The notes: generated by a model not told the origin, from the sequence alone. 64,000 nt of DNA from Bradyrhizobium forestalis (GCF_002795245.1 NZ_PGVG01000028.1:1-64000); one strand, 5' to 3'. Positions 7,980-17,554 are shown, counted from the first letter of the stretch. Numbers and translations are program-made.

Positions 7980-9638
7980 TCACCGCGCATACCCATAAAC
8001 TGAAGCCGCATTGTCGGCAGACACGAGGCCGCTTTCGATGTCGCCCTTGACGGCCGCCCGATCGCGCTCGGTTGGCGCACCGATGCCGGCACCGCCGGGC
8101 GTCAGCACCACCAGGCGATCATCCGGAGGCACCTGCTGAAAGCCCTTTCCACGCAACTTCTTCCCGGATTTGAGGCCGACATAGCCGGCCTCGCCGTTCC
8201 GGCCGCCATCGCGGCCGCGCGGCGGATGATCGATGCGGTCGAACGCAGCCAGGATATCGAACGGCGCATCGACGCCGCTGCCGACCTCGATGATCTGGCC
8301 GAGGCCGCCGCGGGTGCGCCCTGCCCCGCCGGAATCCGGGCGCAGCTCCTTGCGCCAGAAGATCAAGGGCGTCTGCGTCTCCGCGATCTCGCCCGGCGTG
8401 CCGCGCACGCCGCTGGGGTAGGCGGTCGCCGACAGCCCGTCCTTGCCGAAGCGCGCGCCGGTGCCGCCATTGGAGGTCACCGCCATGGAGAACCCGTAAT
8501 TGCCGCCGACGCCGCTTCGTGTCTGTCCGCGCACATTGAGATTCCACAGGCACGAGGTGCCCTCCGCCGGCACGCGCTCGGGAATGATCTGGCGCAGGCA
8601 GCCGAACACGACGTCCGGCAGCATCTGGCCGATGACGTGGCGCGAGGCGACCGGCGCGGGCTTCGGCGCATTGAGGATCGCGCCCGCCGGCGCCGACACC
8701 GTCAGCGGCGACAGCGAGCCGGCATTGTTCGGGATCTGCGAGGCGACGACGCAGCCGAGGCCGAACACGGTGTAGGCGGTGGTGTAGGACAGAGGCACGT
8801 TGATGCCGAACTTCGAGGCCGCGGATGTGCCGTCGAAATCGACGTGGATGCCCGTATCCGAGATCGTCAGCGTCGCGGCCAGCGTGACCGGGGCATCATA
8901 GCCGTCGACCACCATGGTGTTGCGCCAGCTGCCCTTCGGCAGCTTTGCGATCTCGGCCAGCACGGCCTCGCGCGAGCGATCGCAGATGTAGTCGCCGAGC
9001 TCGTCGAGCGTATCGATGCCGAACTCGGTCATCATCTCGACCAGGCGCTCGCAGCCGACGTCGTTGCAGCCGGCGAGCGAATAGGTGTCGCCCTCGGTGT
9101 CGATCGGCAGCCGCGTGTTGGTGCGGATCATCGCCATCAGCGTCTCGTTGACGACGCCCTGGTCGATCAGCTTCAGCATGGGGATGTAGAGCCCTTCCAT
9201 GAACACGTCGGTGGCGTCGGGCCCGAAGCCGATGCCGCCGATGTCCATGAGATGGCTCGTGCAGGAGAACAGCGCGACGACCTTGCCGTCCTTGAAGCAG
9301 GGCGTGGTGACGACGAAGTCGTTGAGGTGGCCGGTGCCCATCCAGGGGTCGTTGGTGATGTAGGCATCGCCCTGCTTCATCGTCTCGATCGGAAAATGAT
9401 CGATGAAGTGCTTGACCGATTCCGCCATCGAGTTGACGTGACCGGGCGTGCCGGTCACCGCCTGCGCCAGCATGCGCCCCTTGAGGTCGAACACGCCTGC
9501 GGAGAGGTCGCCGCATTCGCGCACGATCGGGCTGAAGGCGGTGCGGAGCAGCACCTGCGCCTGCTCCTCGACCACGGCGATCAGCCGGTGCCACATGATC
9601 TGGAGGTCGATCAGGCTCGCGCCATTTGCCTTGCTCAT
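7980..9638 (-). CDS. hyuB: Hydantoinase B / oxoprolinase family protein
   Basis: A 552-aa HyuB-family subunit. These pair with HyuA to form ATP-dependent amidases or carboxylases (N-methylhydantoinase, 5-oxoprolinase, acetone or acetophenone carboxylase types). Recognisable segments are the N-terminal AFSPIVRECGDLSAGVF, the DPWMGTGHLNDFVVTTP metal-site region and GGGAGRTRGGLGQI-type glycine-rich stretch near residue 455. It starts 2 nt downstream of the hyuA stop, so the two are co-translated. Linkage to a TRAP transporter suggests that the imported compound is the substrate. Hydantoin-like, oxoproline-like and ketone substrates cannot be told apart by eye. Confidence 0.9.
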   Translation of the reverse strand: MSKANGASLIDLQIMWHRLIAVVEEQAQVLLRTAFSPIVRECGDLSAGVFDLKGRMLAQAVTGTPGHVNSMAESVKHFIDHFPIETMKQGDAYITNDPWMGTGHLNDFVVTTPCFKDGKVVALFSCTSHLMDIGGIGFGPDATDVFMEGLYIPMLKLIDQGVVNETLMAMIRTNTRLPIDTEGDTYSLAGCNDVGCERLVEMMTEFGIDTLDELGDYICDRSREAVLAEIAKLPKGSWRNTMVVDGYDAPVTLAATLTISDTGIHVDFDGTSAASKFGINVPLSYTTAYTVFGLGCVVASQIPNNAGSLSPLTVSAPAGAILNAPKPAPVASRHVIGQMLPDVVFGCLRQIIPERVPAEGTSCLWNLNVRGQTRSGVGGNYGFSMAVTSNGGTGARFGKDGLSATAYPSGVRGTPGEIAETQTPLIFWRKELRPDSGGAGRTRGGLGQIIEVGSGVDAPFDILAAFDRIDHPPRGRDGGRNGEAGYVGLKSGKKLRGKGFQQVPPDDRLVVLTPGGAGIGAPTERDRAAVKGDIESGLVSADNAASVYGYAR

Positions 9639-9640
9639 GA

Positions 9641-11725
9641 TCAGGCCGCCTTTCGTTCCATGACGATGCTGCCGGCACCGTCGATATGCGCGTCAAAACT
9701 GGTCGAAACAAAAGTAGACGTCTCGTCTTCCGCGATCACGGCGGGGCCCGCGATGGTCGCACCCGGCGCCATGTCCTCGCGGCGATAGAGCGGAATCTCA
9801 ATCACCTCACCGGCCCGCCCGTCGAAGAATTTGCGGCTGCCGGACGCCTTGGCCGCAGGCTTGCGCGCGACGGAAGCAACGGCGGGCGGATTGCGCGCCT
9901 CGGTGGTGGCGAGGACCGACCAGCTCAACACCTCGATCGCCGCGCCTGGGATCGGCCGCTCGAACATCGCGGAATAGTCAGTCTCGAATTTCTGGCGCAG
10001 GCCGGCAAGATCGGCTGAGGTCAGCGGCTGGTTCGGCAGCTCGACGGTGATCTCGTGGCCCTGGCCGACATAGCGCATGAAGGCCGCGCGGCGCTCGCGC
10101 ACCGGCGCGCCGGCTGCACCGGGCTCGACCAGCGCCCGCGCCTCGGCCGCCATCTCCTGCAAGAGGTCCGAGACGGCCTTGGTGTCGAAATCGTCGAGCC
10201 GCACATGGCGGCTGCGCACCAGCTCATAGGCGATGGGAGCCGCCAAGAACCCGACGGCCGAGCCGACACCGGCATTGGACGGTACGATCACGCGGGAGAC
10301 GCCGATCTTCTCGGCGACGCGGGCCGCATGCAGCGGCGCGGCACCGCCGAACGCGATCAACGTGTGCTGGCCGACCACGGCACCGCGCTCGACCGCATGC
10401 ACGCGCGCCGCGCTCGCCATATTTTCGCAGACCACCTCGTGCACGGCATAGGCCGCGGTTTCCGCCGACAGCCCCAGCGCCTCACCGACATCGCGCAGCA
10501 GCGCCTGTTTCGAAAGCTCCGGATCGAGCTTGATGGTGCCGCCCGCGAACGCGTCAGGATCGATCATGCCGAGCGCAACGTCCGCGTCGGTCACGGCCGG
10601 GCGCTGGCCGCCGCGGCCGTAGCAGGCGGGCCCCGGCTCCGACGAGGCGCTCTCCGGGCCGACGGTGACGCGCTTCATCGCGTCGACATGGGCGATCGAG
10701 CCGCCGCCGGCGCCGATCTCGACCATCTCGATCACGGGAATGCGCACCGGCAGGCCGGAGCCCTTGAGGAAGCGCGCGGCGCGGTCGACCTCGAACACGC
10801 GTGAGGTTTCCGGCTGGTATTTCTCGATCAGGCAGATCTTTGCGGTGGTGCCGCCCATGTCGAAGGACAGCACCTTGCTCTCGCCGAGGCGCGCCGCGAT
10901 CTGCGCCGCGAAGATCGCGCCCCCGGCGGGGCCGGATTCGACGAGGCGCACGGGAAAGCGCCGCGCCGTCTCGATCGAGGTCACGCCGCCGCCTGACGTG
11001 ACGAGGTAGATCGCGCCGCGAAACTGCTCGACATGCAAGGCATCGGCCATGCGGGCGAGATAGCCGTCGATCAGCGGTTGCACATAGGCATTGGCGACCG
11101 CGGTGGAGGTGCGCTCATATTCGCGGATCTCCGGACACACCGCCGAGGACACGGTCACGGATATGCCGGGCAATTCCTCACTGATGATCGCCGCAGCGCG
11201 GCGCTCGTGCTCGGGATTGGCGTAGGAGTGCAGGAAAGCGATCGCCACGCTCTCGACACCAAGCTCACGCAATTTCGGCGCGAGCGCGCGCACCGAGGCT
11301 TCGTTCAGCGGGAGGCGAACGGCGCCATGGGCGTCGATGCGCTCGGGCACGGTGAAGCGCAGGGAACGCGGCGCCAGCGGCTTCGGCTTGTCGATGCCGA
11401 GATCATATTGATCGTAGCGGCTCTCGGTGCCGATATCGAGCACGTCGCGGAAGCCATCCGTCGCGATCAGCGCGGTTTTTGCACCGCGGCGCTCGATGAT
11501 GGCGTTGGTGGCGAGGGTGGTGCCATGAATGAAGACGTCGATGTCGCTGATATGCGCGCGCGCGTCGGTGAGAATGAGCCGCATGCCGTCAAGCACCGCC
11601 TGCTCGGGCCGCTGCGGCGTCGTCAGCACCTTGCGCGTCTTGCGATCCTGCCCCACGTCCAGCACGATGTCGGTGAACGTGCCACCGATATCGACGGCAA
11701 GCCGCACCTCGGCTCCCTCAAGCAT
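9641..11725 (-). CDS. hyuA: Hydantoinase A / oxoprolinase family protein
   Basis: This 694-aa ATP-binding subunit has an ASKHA fold. The N-terminal phosphate motif VDIGGTFTDIVLD is followed by HGTTLATNAIIERRGAKTALI, a central SFDMGGTTAKICLI second phosphate motif, and FGGAAPLHAARVAEKIG near residue 455. It activates a substrate carbonyl with ATP for ring opening or carboxylation, together with HyuB. GGAG precedes the ATG. It is the first gene of the hyuA-hyuB-dctP-dctQ-dctM operon, whose promoter should lie in 11726-11923. No adjacent regulator gene is evident; the next genes belong to a different operon. Confidence 0.91.
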   Translation of the reverse strand: MLEGAEVRLAVDIGGTFTDIVLDVGQDRKTRKVLTTPQRPEQAVLDGMRLILTDARAHISDIDVFIHGTTLATNAIIERRGAKTALIATDGFRDVLDIGTESRYDQYDLGIDKPKPLAPRSLRFTVPERIDAHGAVRLPLNEASVRALAPKLRELGVESVAIAFLHSYANPEHERRAAAIISEELPGISVTVSSAVCPEIREYERTSTAVANAYVQPLIDGYLARMADALHVEQFRGAIYLVTSGGGVTSIETARRFPVRLVESGPAGGAIFAAQIAARLGESKVLSFDMGGTTAKICLIEKYQPETSRVFEVDRAARFLKGSGLPVRIPVIEMVEIGAGGGSIAHVDAMKRVTVGPESASSEPGPACYGRGGQRPAVTDADVALGMIDPDAFAGGTIKLDPELSKQALLRDVGEALGLSAETAAYAVHEVVCENMASAARVHAVERGAVVGQHTLIAFGGAAPLHAARVAEKIGVSRVIVPSNAGVGSAVGFLAAPIAYELVRSRHVRLDDFDTKAVSDLLQEMAAEARALVEPGAAGAPVRERRAAFMRYVGQGHEITVELPNQPLTSADLAGLRQKFETDYSAMFERPIPGAAIEVLSWSVLATTEARNPPAVASVARKPAAKASGSRKFFDGRAGEVIEIPLYRREDMAPGATIAGPAVIAEDETSTFVSTSFDAHIDGAGSIVMERKAA

Positions 11726-11866
11726 TCCAAATTCTCCGGCTGATCGTCAAAACTCAGGGTGAAAACTGAGCAATTTTCATACCAGCGAGTGCGTCGGTCG
11801 AGAAGGCGGTTTTGCGTGGCACCTATGCAGCATTGCCAACGTGGCTGGGTCAAGCTCCCGTGCAAG

Positions 11867-11894
11867 TCAGGGCCGGTTGTTCGACCGGCCCTGA
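11867..11894. terminator. Perfect 10-bp hairpin between two minus-strand operons
   Basis: TCAGGGCCGG (11867-11876) and CCGGCCCTGA (11885-11894) form a perfect stem with an 8-nt loop, 30 nt downstream of the alpha/beta hydrolase stop. No U-tract follows on the minus strand, so it is a weak intrinsic terminator or an mRNA-stabilising hairpin. Confidence 0.45.
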
Positions 11895-11923
11895 CCACAC
11901 TCTTTCTGGAAAGACGGCATTGC

Positions 11924-13030
11924 TCATGAAGGGCTGGGCAGTGCGCGCATGAATTCAACGAGAGCGGCACTGACTTCGCCTGGTCGCTCCTGCTGGGTCC
12001 AATGGCCGCACCCCGGAAGCATCTGGACCTTTCGCAGGCCGGGAACGATTGTCTTCAGATTTGCGAGCAACTGATCCGTGCCGGGAAAAGACAGCAGGAA
12101 GTCGCGATCGCCCGCCATGTAGAGCGCGGGTATTGTGACCTGAAGCCCAGTCAAGGCGCCCGTGATTTCCCAGTTGCGATCGAGATTGCGGTAATAATTC
12201 AGCGCGCCGCGAAAGCCGGTGCGCTTGAATTCCTCGCCATAATGGTCGATGTCGCGTTCGCTGATCCACGACGGCAAGGTTGGCGGCGCGCCGGGTCCTT
12301 GCAGGAATCCGCCGCCTTTCGGGACGATCGCGAGGTTCGGCGTCGTCCCGCCGGCCGCGCGCGCCGCGGCCACGCCGTCGCCGGACGCGCCAAACAGCAT
12401 GTTGCGAAGGGTCGCACGCGGATCGCGTCCGAGCTCCGCCTCCGCAGGACCCGGCTCCTGGAAATAGAGCTGATAGAACTGCGCAGCCTCGGTGTGTGGC
12501 ATGAGACTAGTCGGTGGCGCCTTGGCGCGCGGCCGGAACGGGACGCTGAGCGCGGCGATGGCCCTGAAGCGATCAGGCCGCGTGAGAGCCGCCTGCCAGG
12601 CAACGCTGGCGCCCCAATCATGCCCGACAATGACGGCGGTCGGCGCGCCCAATGCGTCGAGAATGCCGACCATGTCTCCGACGAGGTGCAGGATCGTGTA
12701 TTGGTCGATCGCCTGCGGCGCATCGCTCTTGCCATAGCCGCGCATGTCGGGAGCGACGACACGGAAGCCGGCGGCAGCAAGGTCGTCGATCTGATGCCGC
12801 CAGGAGTACCACGTCTCGGGGAAGCCGTGGACCAGTAGCACCAGCGGCCCTTCGCCCTGCTCGGCGATGTTGATGTGGATTCCATTCGCTTCGATAATTC
12901 GTTGCGTTGTCTTGGTCATGTTTTCGTCCCGTTCCGAATTTGCCGCAGAGGCATTTGATGACGCTGTGCCTGGCACCACTTGCAATGCGAGCGGAGCCAG
13001 GGCCGCAGCCAAGAACTGGCGTCTGTCCAT
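11924..13030 (-). CDS. Exported alpha/beta hydrolase, epoxide-hydrolase-like
   Basis: This 368-aa protein has a twin-arginine signal (DRRQFLAAALAPLALQ). The ATG at 13030 is preferred over one two codons upstream because GGGAGG lies 7 nt before it. The catalytic domain shows HGFPETWYSW (oxyanion region), GHDWGAS with an aspartate nucleophile typical of epoxide hydrolases and haloalkane dehalogenases, AGDRDF as acid region and GCGHWTQQERP with the catalytic histidine. It follows the NmrA-type reductase gene by 15 nt and probably shares its promoter and the divergent TetR control. Epoxide hydrolase is more likely than dehalogenase given the HGFPE motif; substrate unknown. Confidence 0.87.
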   Translation of the reverse strand: MDRRQFLAAALAPLALQVVPGTASSNASAANSERDENMTKTTQRIIEANGIHINIAEQGEGPLVLLVHGFPETWYSWRHQIDDLAAAGFRVVAPDMRGYGKSDAPQAIDQYTILHLVGDMVGILDALGAPTAVIVGHDWGASVAWQAALTRPDRFRAIAALSVPFRPRAKAPPTSLMPHTEAAQFYQLYFQEPGPAEAELGRDPRATLRNMLFGASGDGVAAARAAGGTTPNLAIVPKGGGFLQGPGAPPTLPSWISERDIDHYGEEFKRTGFRGALNYYRNLDRNWEITGALTGLQVTIPALYMAGDRDFLLSFPGTDQLLANLKTIVPGLRKVQMLPGCGHWTQQERPGEVSAALVEFMRALPSPS

Positions 13031-13045
13031 GAGCATCCCTCCCGC

Positions 13046-13981
13046 CTAGGCCGTCGCCTTCGCGGCGGGCGCCGGCGCAAGCAGCTCGGATTTTCGCTCG
13101 CGAACGAATTGTTCGAATGTCTTGGGCTCAGCACCGCCGATCTTTTCGATGGTATCGGTAACGGCGAAGCGTGCGGTCTCGGCCGAGAGCCGGGCGGCCC
13201 GCAGAGACTTCCAGAGCGAGGAGAGGTGCTCGACCGCGTGCGCGTTCCAGCCGCGCGCCAGAACCTCGCTGCGCCACTCCTCGTCGCTGATTTCTTCGTA
13301 GTGGATGTCCCTGTCGAAGACGCGCGCGAACGCCCTGACGATGTCACCGACCGAATTGACGCTTCCGATGATGGGATACGCGGATCCCGCGGCTTGCTCC
13401 GAACCGGCGAGCAGACCGACAGCGACCCGCGCGACGTCCTCAGCCGAGATCAACGGCAGAATGGTGCCTTCATCGCCGAGCGGCAAGCGGATCGCGCCGC
13501 GCTCCGGCAGGTTCGCGCCGACGAGACGCGCCACGTTCTCGTAGAAGACGGTGGCGCGCAGATGCAGCGGCCCGACGCCCGCCCATTCGAACAGCTGTTC
13601 GGACAAATAGTTCTGCCGCATCCGCGGTGTCGGCGCATCGATGGACGACTGGTACATCACGAGGTTGACGAGCCGCGCAATGCCATGCCGCCGCGCCGCG
13701 AATGCCATCGCCGCGGTTGCTTCCGCCAATCCGTCCTGGACCGGATAGGCGAAATAGATCGACGAGACGCCCCTCGTCGCCTGTTCGACGGAGCGGACGT
13801 CAAGAAAGTCGCCGACGAAAATCTCCGCACCGAGTGACTTCAGCCGATCGGACCGACTGTCGATTTGACGCACGAAAGCTCGAACTTGGTGACCTTGCTG
13901 GAGCAGCATCTCGGACACATGCCGGCCGGTCTGACCTTGAGTGCCCCCTGCCGCGGAGGTCACGAGGGTAATCTTTGTCAT
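13046..13981 (-). CDS. NmrA-like NAD(P)-binding oxidoreductase
   Basis: A 311-aa Rossmann-fold protein of the atypical SDR / NmrA group. The start at 13981 has GGA upstream and gives the dinucleotide motif TSAAGGTQGQTGRHV at the extreme N-terminus; a longer frame upstream runs through the operator region and is unlikely. Downstream segments (GAEIFVGDFLD, SIYFAYPVQDGL) match sugar-epimerase-like or redox-sensor NmrA relatives. It is the first gene of a two-gene operon with the exported hydrolase and is divergent from a TetR gene. It could be a quinone oxidoreductase or a redox sensor; the substrate is not visible. Confidence 0.82.
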   Translation of the reverse strand: MTKITLVTSAAGGTQGQTGRHVSEMLLQQGHQVRAFVRQIDSRSDRLKSLGAEIFVGDFLDVRSVEQATRGVSSIYFAYPVQDGLAEATAAMAFAARRHGIARLVNLVMYQSSIDAPTPRMRQNYLSEQLFEWAGVGPLHLRATVFYENVARLVGANLPERGAIRLPLGDEGTILPLISAEDVARVAVGLLAGSEQAAGSAYPIIGSVNSVGDIVRAFARVFDRDIHYEEISDEEWRSEVLARGWNAHAVEHLSSLWKSLRAARLSAETARFAVTDTIEKIGGAEPKTFEQFVRERKSELLAPAPAAKATA

Positions 13982-14011
13982 CGTCTCGTCCTTTCCCGTT
14001 TCGCCTGGTTC

Positions 14012-14061
14012 TGGTACGATGCGGTACCACGCCAGCAGCGATATGGTACCGACTGGTACCA
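14012..14061. promoter_or_regulatory. Twin GGTACC operator sites between reductase and tetR genes
   Basis: Two 18-bp copies, TGGTACGATGCGGTACCA (14012-14029) and TGGTACCGACTGGTACCA (14044-14061), lie 32 bp apart, about three helical turns. Each has two TGGTAC-type half-sites at 10-bp spacing. They sit in the 111-bp divergent region, so they are probably sites for the adjacent TetR protein controlling both directions. Confidence 0.65.
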
Positions 14062-14092
14062 AGTCAAGGGGAAGCAGAGGAAGATTGCGTCG

Positions 14093-14728
14093 ATGAGTCC
14101 GAAGATCGAGCCGCGCGAAGACGACGCCGAAGGGCCTGAGGTCCGGAAGCGGATCCTGAGCGCAGCGCTTTCCGCGTTCATGGAAGGTGGTTACGCGCAG
14201 ACCAGCACCCTGGAGATCGCAACGCGCGCACGCGTTTCAAAACGCGAACTCTATTCGTTGTTCGGCAACAAGGAGGCGATGCTGGTCGCATGCATCACCG
14301 AGCGCGCCGAGCGGATCAAGGCACCGACGGACCTGCCCGCGATCCGAGACAGGGAGATGCTGGCCAAAGTGCTCACTGCATTTGGGACGAAGCTTCTGAC
14401 GGAAACGACCGATCCGGTCGTCGTCGCCGTATTCCGGCTGGCGATATCCGAAGCCGTCCATGCGCCAAAGGTCGCGCATGCGCTGGATAGCATCGCCCGC
14501 AAGCCCATCCGCGATTCGCTGCGAACGATCATGACGAACGCCAGATCAACAGGCCTCGTTGCCGGTGAGCCCGAAGCGACGACCGAGACGTTCCTTGGAC
14601 TGTTGTGGGGAGACCTGATGACGGGTCTGTTGCTGCAGGCGGCCAATCGCCCGAGCACCGGCGAGATCGCGCGGCGAGCAGGCGAGGCGTCAACGGCGTT
14701 CCTGCGGCTCTATCCGAAGCCCGGCTAG
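14093..14728 (+). CDS. TetR/AcrR family transcriptional regulator
   Basis: A 211-aa regulator with an N-terminal helix-turn-helix (about residues 18-65; TSTLEIATRARVSKRELYSLFGN is the helix-turn-helix and first post-helix) and a helical effector domain with a C-terminal TetR_C-type region. The frame is open well upstream, but the ATG at 14093 lies after a purine-rich stretch (AGGAAG) and just past the GGTACC operators, so it is the natural start. It is divergent from the reductase/hydrolase pair and is the likely repressor of that operon and of itself. Effector not known. Confidence 0.9.
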   Translation: MSPKIEPREDDAEGPEVRKRILSAALSAFMEGGYAQTSTLEIATRARVSKRELYSLFGNKEAMLVACITERAERIKAPTDLPAIRDREMLAKVLTAFGTKLLTETTDPVVVAVFRLAISEAVHAPKVAHALDSIARKPIRDSLRTIMTNARSTGLVAGEPEATTETFLGLLWGDLMTGLLLQAANRPSTGEIARRAGEASTAFLRLYPKPG

Positions 14729-14741
14729 CCGCCGCCCTCTC

Positions 14742-15563
14742 TCAGAGCAGGAATGCAAGCGCCGCTTCGCAGCGCTCCTCGACCTTCAGCGTCAGGAGAT
14801 CGTCGGCGCGGGTGCGGCCGAGATTGACCGCCGCAATCGGAATGTTGCGCTGCGCGGCCGCCCGCACGAAGCGGAAGCCGGAATAGACCATCAGCGAGGA
14901 GCCGACGATCAGCATCGCATCAGCCCGCGCCAGATGGTCCTGCGCGGTGGCGACGACATCGCGGGGGACGTTCTCGCCGAAAAACACGACGTCGGGCTTG
15001 AGGATACCGCCGCAGGCCTCGCAGGCCGGCACCTTGAACGACGAGAAATCCGCGTGCTCGAGATCGGCGTCGCCGTCCGGCGCATCCGCGGCATCGAGCG
15101 TCAGCCACGCCGCGTTCATGCGTCCCAACGTATCCTGAAATTCGTCACGCGGAGTCTTGCCGCCGCAGCCCATGCAACGGACGAGATCGAGCCGGCCATG
15201 CAGGTCGATCACCTGCCGGTGGCCGGCGGACTGATGCAGCCGGTCGACGTTCTGGGTCAGCAGCATCCCGCAACGCCCGTCGGCCTCGAGACGTGCCAGC
15301 GCATGATGCGCATCGTTCGGGCGCGCCTGGCCGAACCGCCGCCAGCCGATCAGGCTGCGCGCCCAATAGCGCCGGCGCGTCTGCGCTTCCGACATGAAGG
15401 CCTGGAAGTTGACCGGCTGGGTCCGCTTCCAGTTGCCGTGGCTGTCGCGATAGTCGGGAATGCCTGAATTGGTGCTGCAGCCGGCGCCGGTCAGCACGAA
15501 CAGACGTTCGTGCCGGCCGACGAAATCTTCGAGCGGTGGTTTTGCCGGCGGAGGATTTGTCAT
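14742..15563 (-). CDS. Sir2-family NAD-dependent protein deacylase
   Basis: This 273-aa sirtuin removes acyl groups from protein lysines using NAD+. The NAD-binding motif TGAGCSTNSGIPDYRD is near residue 25, the TQNVDRLHQSAG motif follows, and the catalytic histidine is in DLHG. A Zn ribbon is formed by C-M-G-C and C-E-A-C pairs. The GSSLMVYSG segment near the C-terminus is the conserved NAD-pocket loop. It stands alone on the minus strand, facing the TetR gene tail to tail with 13 nt between stops. Targets are unknown; acetyl-CoA synthetase is a common one in relatives. Confidence 0.92.
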   Translation of the reverse strand: MTNPPPAKPPLEDFVGRHERLFVLTGAGCSTNSGIPDYRDSHGNWKRTQPVNFQAFMSEAQTRRRYWARSLIGWRRFGQARPNDAHHALARLEADGRCGMLLTQNVDRLHQSAGHRQVIDLHGRLDLVRCMGCGGKTPRDEFQDTLGRMNAAWLTLDAADAPDGDADLEHADFSSFKVPACEACGGILKPDVVFFGENVPRDVVATAQDHLARADAMLIVGSSLMVYSGFRFVRAAAQRNIPIAAVNLGRTRADDLLTLKVEERCEAALAFLL

Positions 15564-15626
15564 GGCGCAGATGTAGTCCGCGCGGGCGGGTTTTGCCAGA
15601 TCACGACAGTCGCGGCGGATCGGCGG

Positions 15627-17426
15627 CTATCGCGGAGGCCGGCGCCCGGTGAGATCGAGCGGACGGGCCTTCTCTTGTCCTGCAATGCGGGCAGCTTGCT
15701 GCAAAGTCAGCCGGAATTCATCCCGCTTCTCGTGCACCGAGGCGATTGCATGCCCGACCGCGACTCCGAGGCCGATCAATGCGGCTTCGGACAGCTGCAA
15801 GCTTGCCTCGATCGTCTCCGGCACCGCATCGGTGGCGCCGATCGCATAGAGGTGACGGGCATGATCGGCGTCCCGCGCCCGTGAAACGATCAGCACATCC
15901 GACCGCACCGCGCGGACCCGCTCGACGACGGCATCGATCGCTGGTCGCGACTGAATGGTGATGATCACACCGGTCGTCTGCATCAGGCCGCAGGCTTCGA
16001 GGAAGCCCGGTTCTGTCGCATCACCAAAAAAGACCTTGTGACCGTCGCGGCGGTCGCGCGCCACGGCAACAGGGTCGTGATCGACCGCGATGTAGTCCAG
16101 GCCATGGCTGGTCAGCAGCGAGCAGACGACCTTTCCAACGCGGCCGTAGCCAACCACGATGGCCTGCGCCCGGTCGCCGGGCGGCCGAACCGCGAGTTCA
16201 GGATCGAGCGCGCGCTCGTGACCGAGCTTCGCGGCCAATCGCCGGCCGAGCATGCCCAGAAGCGGCGTCAATGCCATCGTCACGGCGGTGATGGCAACGG
16301 CAAAGCTCGACACGCGTGGCTCGATCAGGCCGCCGGCCGCCGCCATTCCGATGCTGACGAAGGCGAATTCGCCGACGGGACCCAGCAAGAAGCCGATTTC
16401 GATCGCCGCCGGCCAAGAGAGTTTGAAGAGGCGACCCAGGATGATGAGCACGATCGCCTTGCCGGCGAGAATGCCGATCACGGCTGCCAGCAGCCATCCA
16501 GGCTCGCGCATGAACACGCGGAAGTCGATGGCCATACCGACGGTGAAAAAGAAGATGCCGAGCAGCAGGCCCTTGAACGGCTCGACGGTGGCCTCAATAG
16601 CCTTGCCATACTCGGTTTCCGCAAGCATCAGTCCTGCAACGAATGCTCCGAGCGCCATCGACAGGCCGGCCTGGTGCGCGGCAAGCCCCGCGCCGACGAT
16701 GACGAACAAGGTCGCGGCGACAAACAACTCCGTCGAATGAGTGCCCGCGACCATCTGGAAGAGCGGACGCATCAGCAGCCGTCCGATCAGAATGAGAAAA
16801 GCGACCGCCACAACCGCCTTCAGGATCGCAGTGGAGATGTGCGTCACGACCGAGCCACCGCTGCCTGCGCCGAGCACCGAGACGAAGACGAGAATGGGGA
16901 CCACGGCGAGGTCCTGGGCCAGCAGCACCGAGAAGCTGGCGCGACCCGCAGTGGTGGCAAGCCGCCGTTCGGCGGACAGCAGCTCGAGCACGATCGCTGT
17001 CGAGGACAGCGCCAGGCTTGCGCCAAGGATGACGGCAGTATCGGAGCTCTGCCCGGAGAGAAGCGCCGCGCCGAATATCATGGCGGACGCCGCCAGTACC
17101 TGCAGGCCGCCAAGCCCGAAAACCAGCCGCCGCATCGTGACGAGCCGCCTGAAAGACAGTTCGAGTCCGATCAAGAAGAGCAGGAATACGATGCCAAGAT
17201 TGGCGATACCCTGGACGTTCTGCGCGTCCGTCACGGTAAACCAGTACAGAAACGGGACTTCTCGAACGAGCGAGCCGAGCCCGAGCGGACCGAGAATGGC
17301 GCCGGCACCGAGATAGCCCAGCACCGGATTGATGCCCCAGTGGCGGACGATCGGCACCACGACGCCGGCGGTCCCGAGGACCACCAGCGCGTCACTGTAG
17401 GCATTGATGTTGATCGTTGTGGTCAC
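15627..17426 (-). CDS. CPA2-family monovalent cation:proton antiporter (Kef/YbaL type)
   Basis: A 599-aa inner-membrane protein. About 12 membrane helices (residues 10-390) form the Na+/H+ exchanger domain, with the LGYLGAGAILGPLGLG start and the LSSTAIVLELLSAERR segment typical of Kef-type carriers. A cytosolic TrkA-N domain follows (residues about 415-530; IVVGYGRVGKVV nucleotide motif). The TrkA-C domain is lacking. The start is GTG with an AAGG site. Potassium efflux or pH homeostasis gated by NAD(H) or glutathione adducts is the family role. No ancillary KefF/KefG-type gene is next to it. Confidence 0.9.
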   Translation of the reverse strand: MTTTININAYSDALVVLGTAGVVVPIVRHWGINPVLGYLGAGAILGPLGLGSLVREVPFLYWFTVTDAQNVQGIANLGIVFLLFLIGLELSFRRLVTMRRLVFGLGGLQVLAASAMIFGAALLSGQSSDTAVILGASLALSSTAIVLELLSAERRLATTAGRASFSVLLAQDLAVVPILVFVSVLGAGSGGSVVTHISTAILKAVVAVAFLILIGRLLMRPLFQMVAGTHSTELFVAATLFVIVGAGLAAHQAGLSMALGAFVAGLMLAETEYGKAIEATVEPFKGLLLGIFFFTVGMAIDFRVFMREPGWLLAAVIGILAGKAIVLIILGRLFKLSWPAAIEIGFLLGPVGEFAFVSIGMAAAGGLIEPRVSSFAVAITAVTMALTPLLGMLGRRLAAKLGHERALDPELAVRPPGDRAQAIVVGYGRVGKVVCSLLTSHGLDYIAVDHDPVAVARDRRDGHKVFFGDATEPGFLEACGLMQTTGVIITIQSRPAIDAVVERVRAVRSDVLIVSRARDADHARHLYAIGATDAVPETIEASLQLSEAALIGLGVAVGHAIASVHEKRDEFRLTLQQAARIAGQEKARPLDLTGRRPPR

Positions 17427-17554
17427 GAGCCCTTCATCTACCGGCGCTTGCCAATAGCGGCAGCGCCGTCCCCGGTCGATAGCACACGGCGCCGCAGACC
17501 CCTACCCGGCCCGACCTCTATCCCCGCGCGGGACACGTGGTCCGAAGCCGACGT

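Noticed and set aside
8226..9788. 520-codon plus-strand frame opposite hyuB
   Set aside because: Antisense to a recognised hyuB; composition dominated by Arg, Ala and His.
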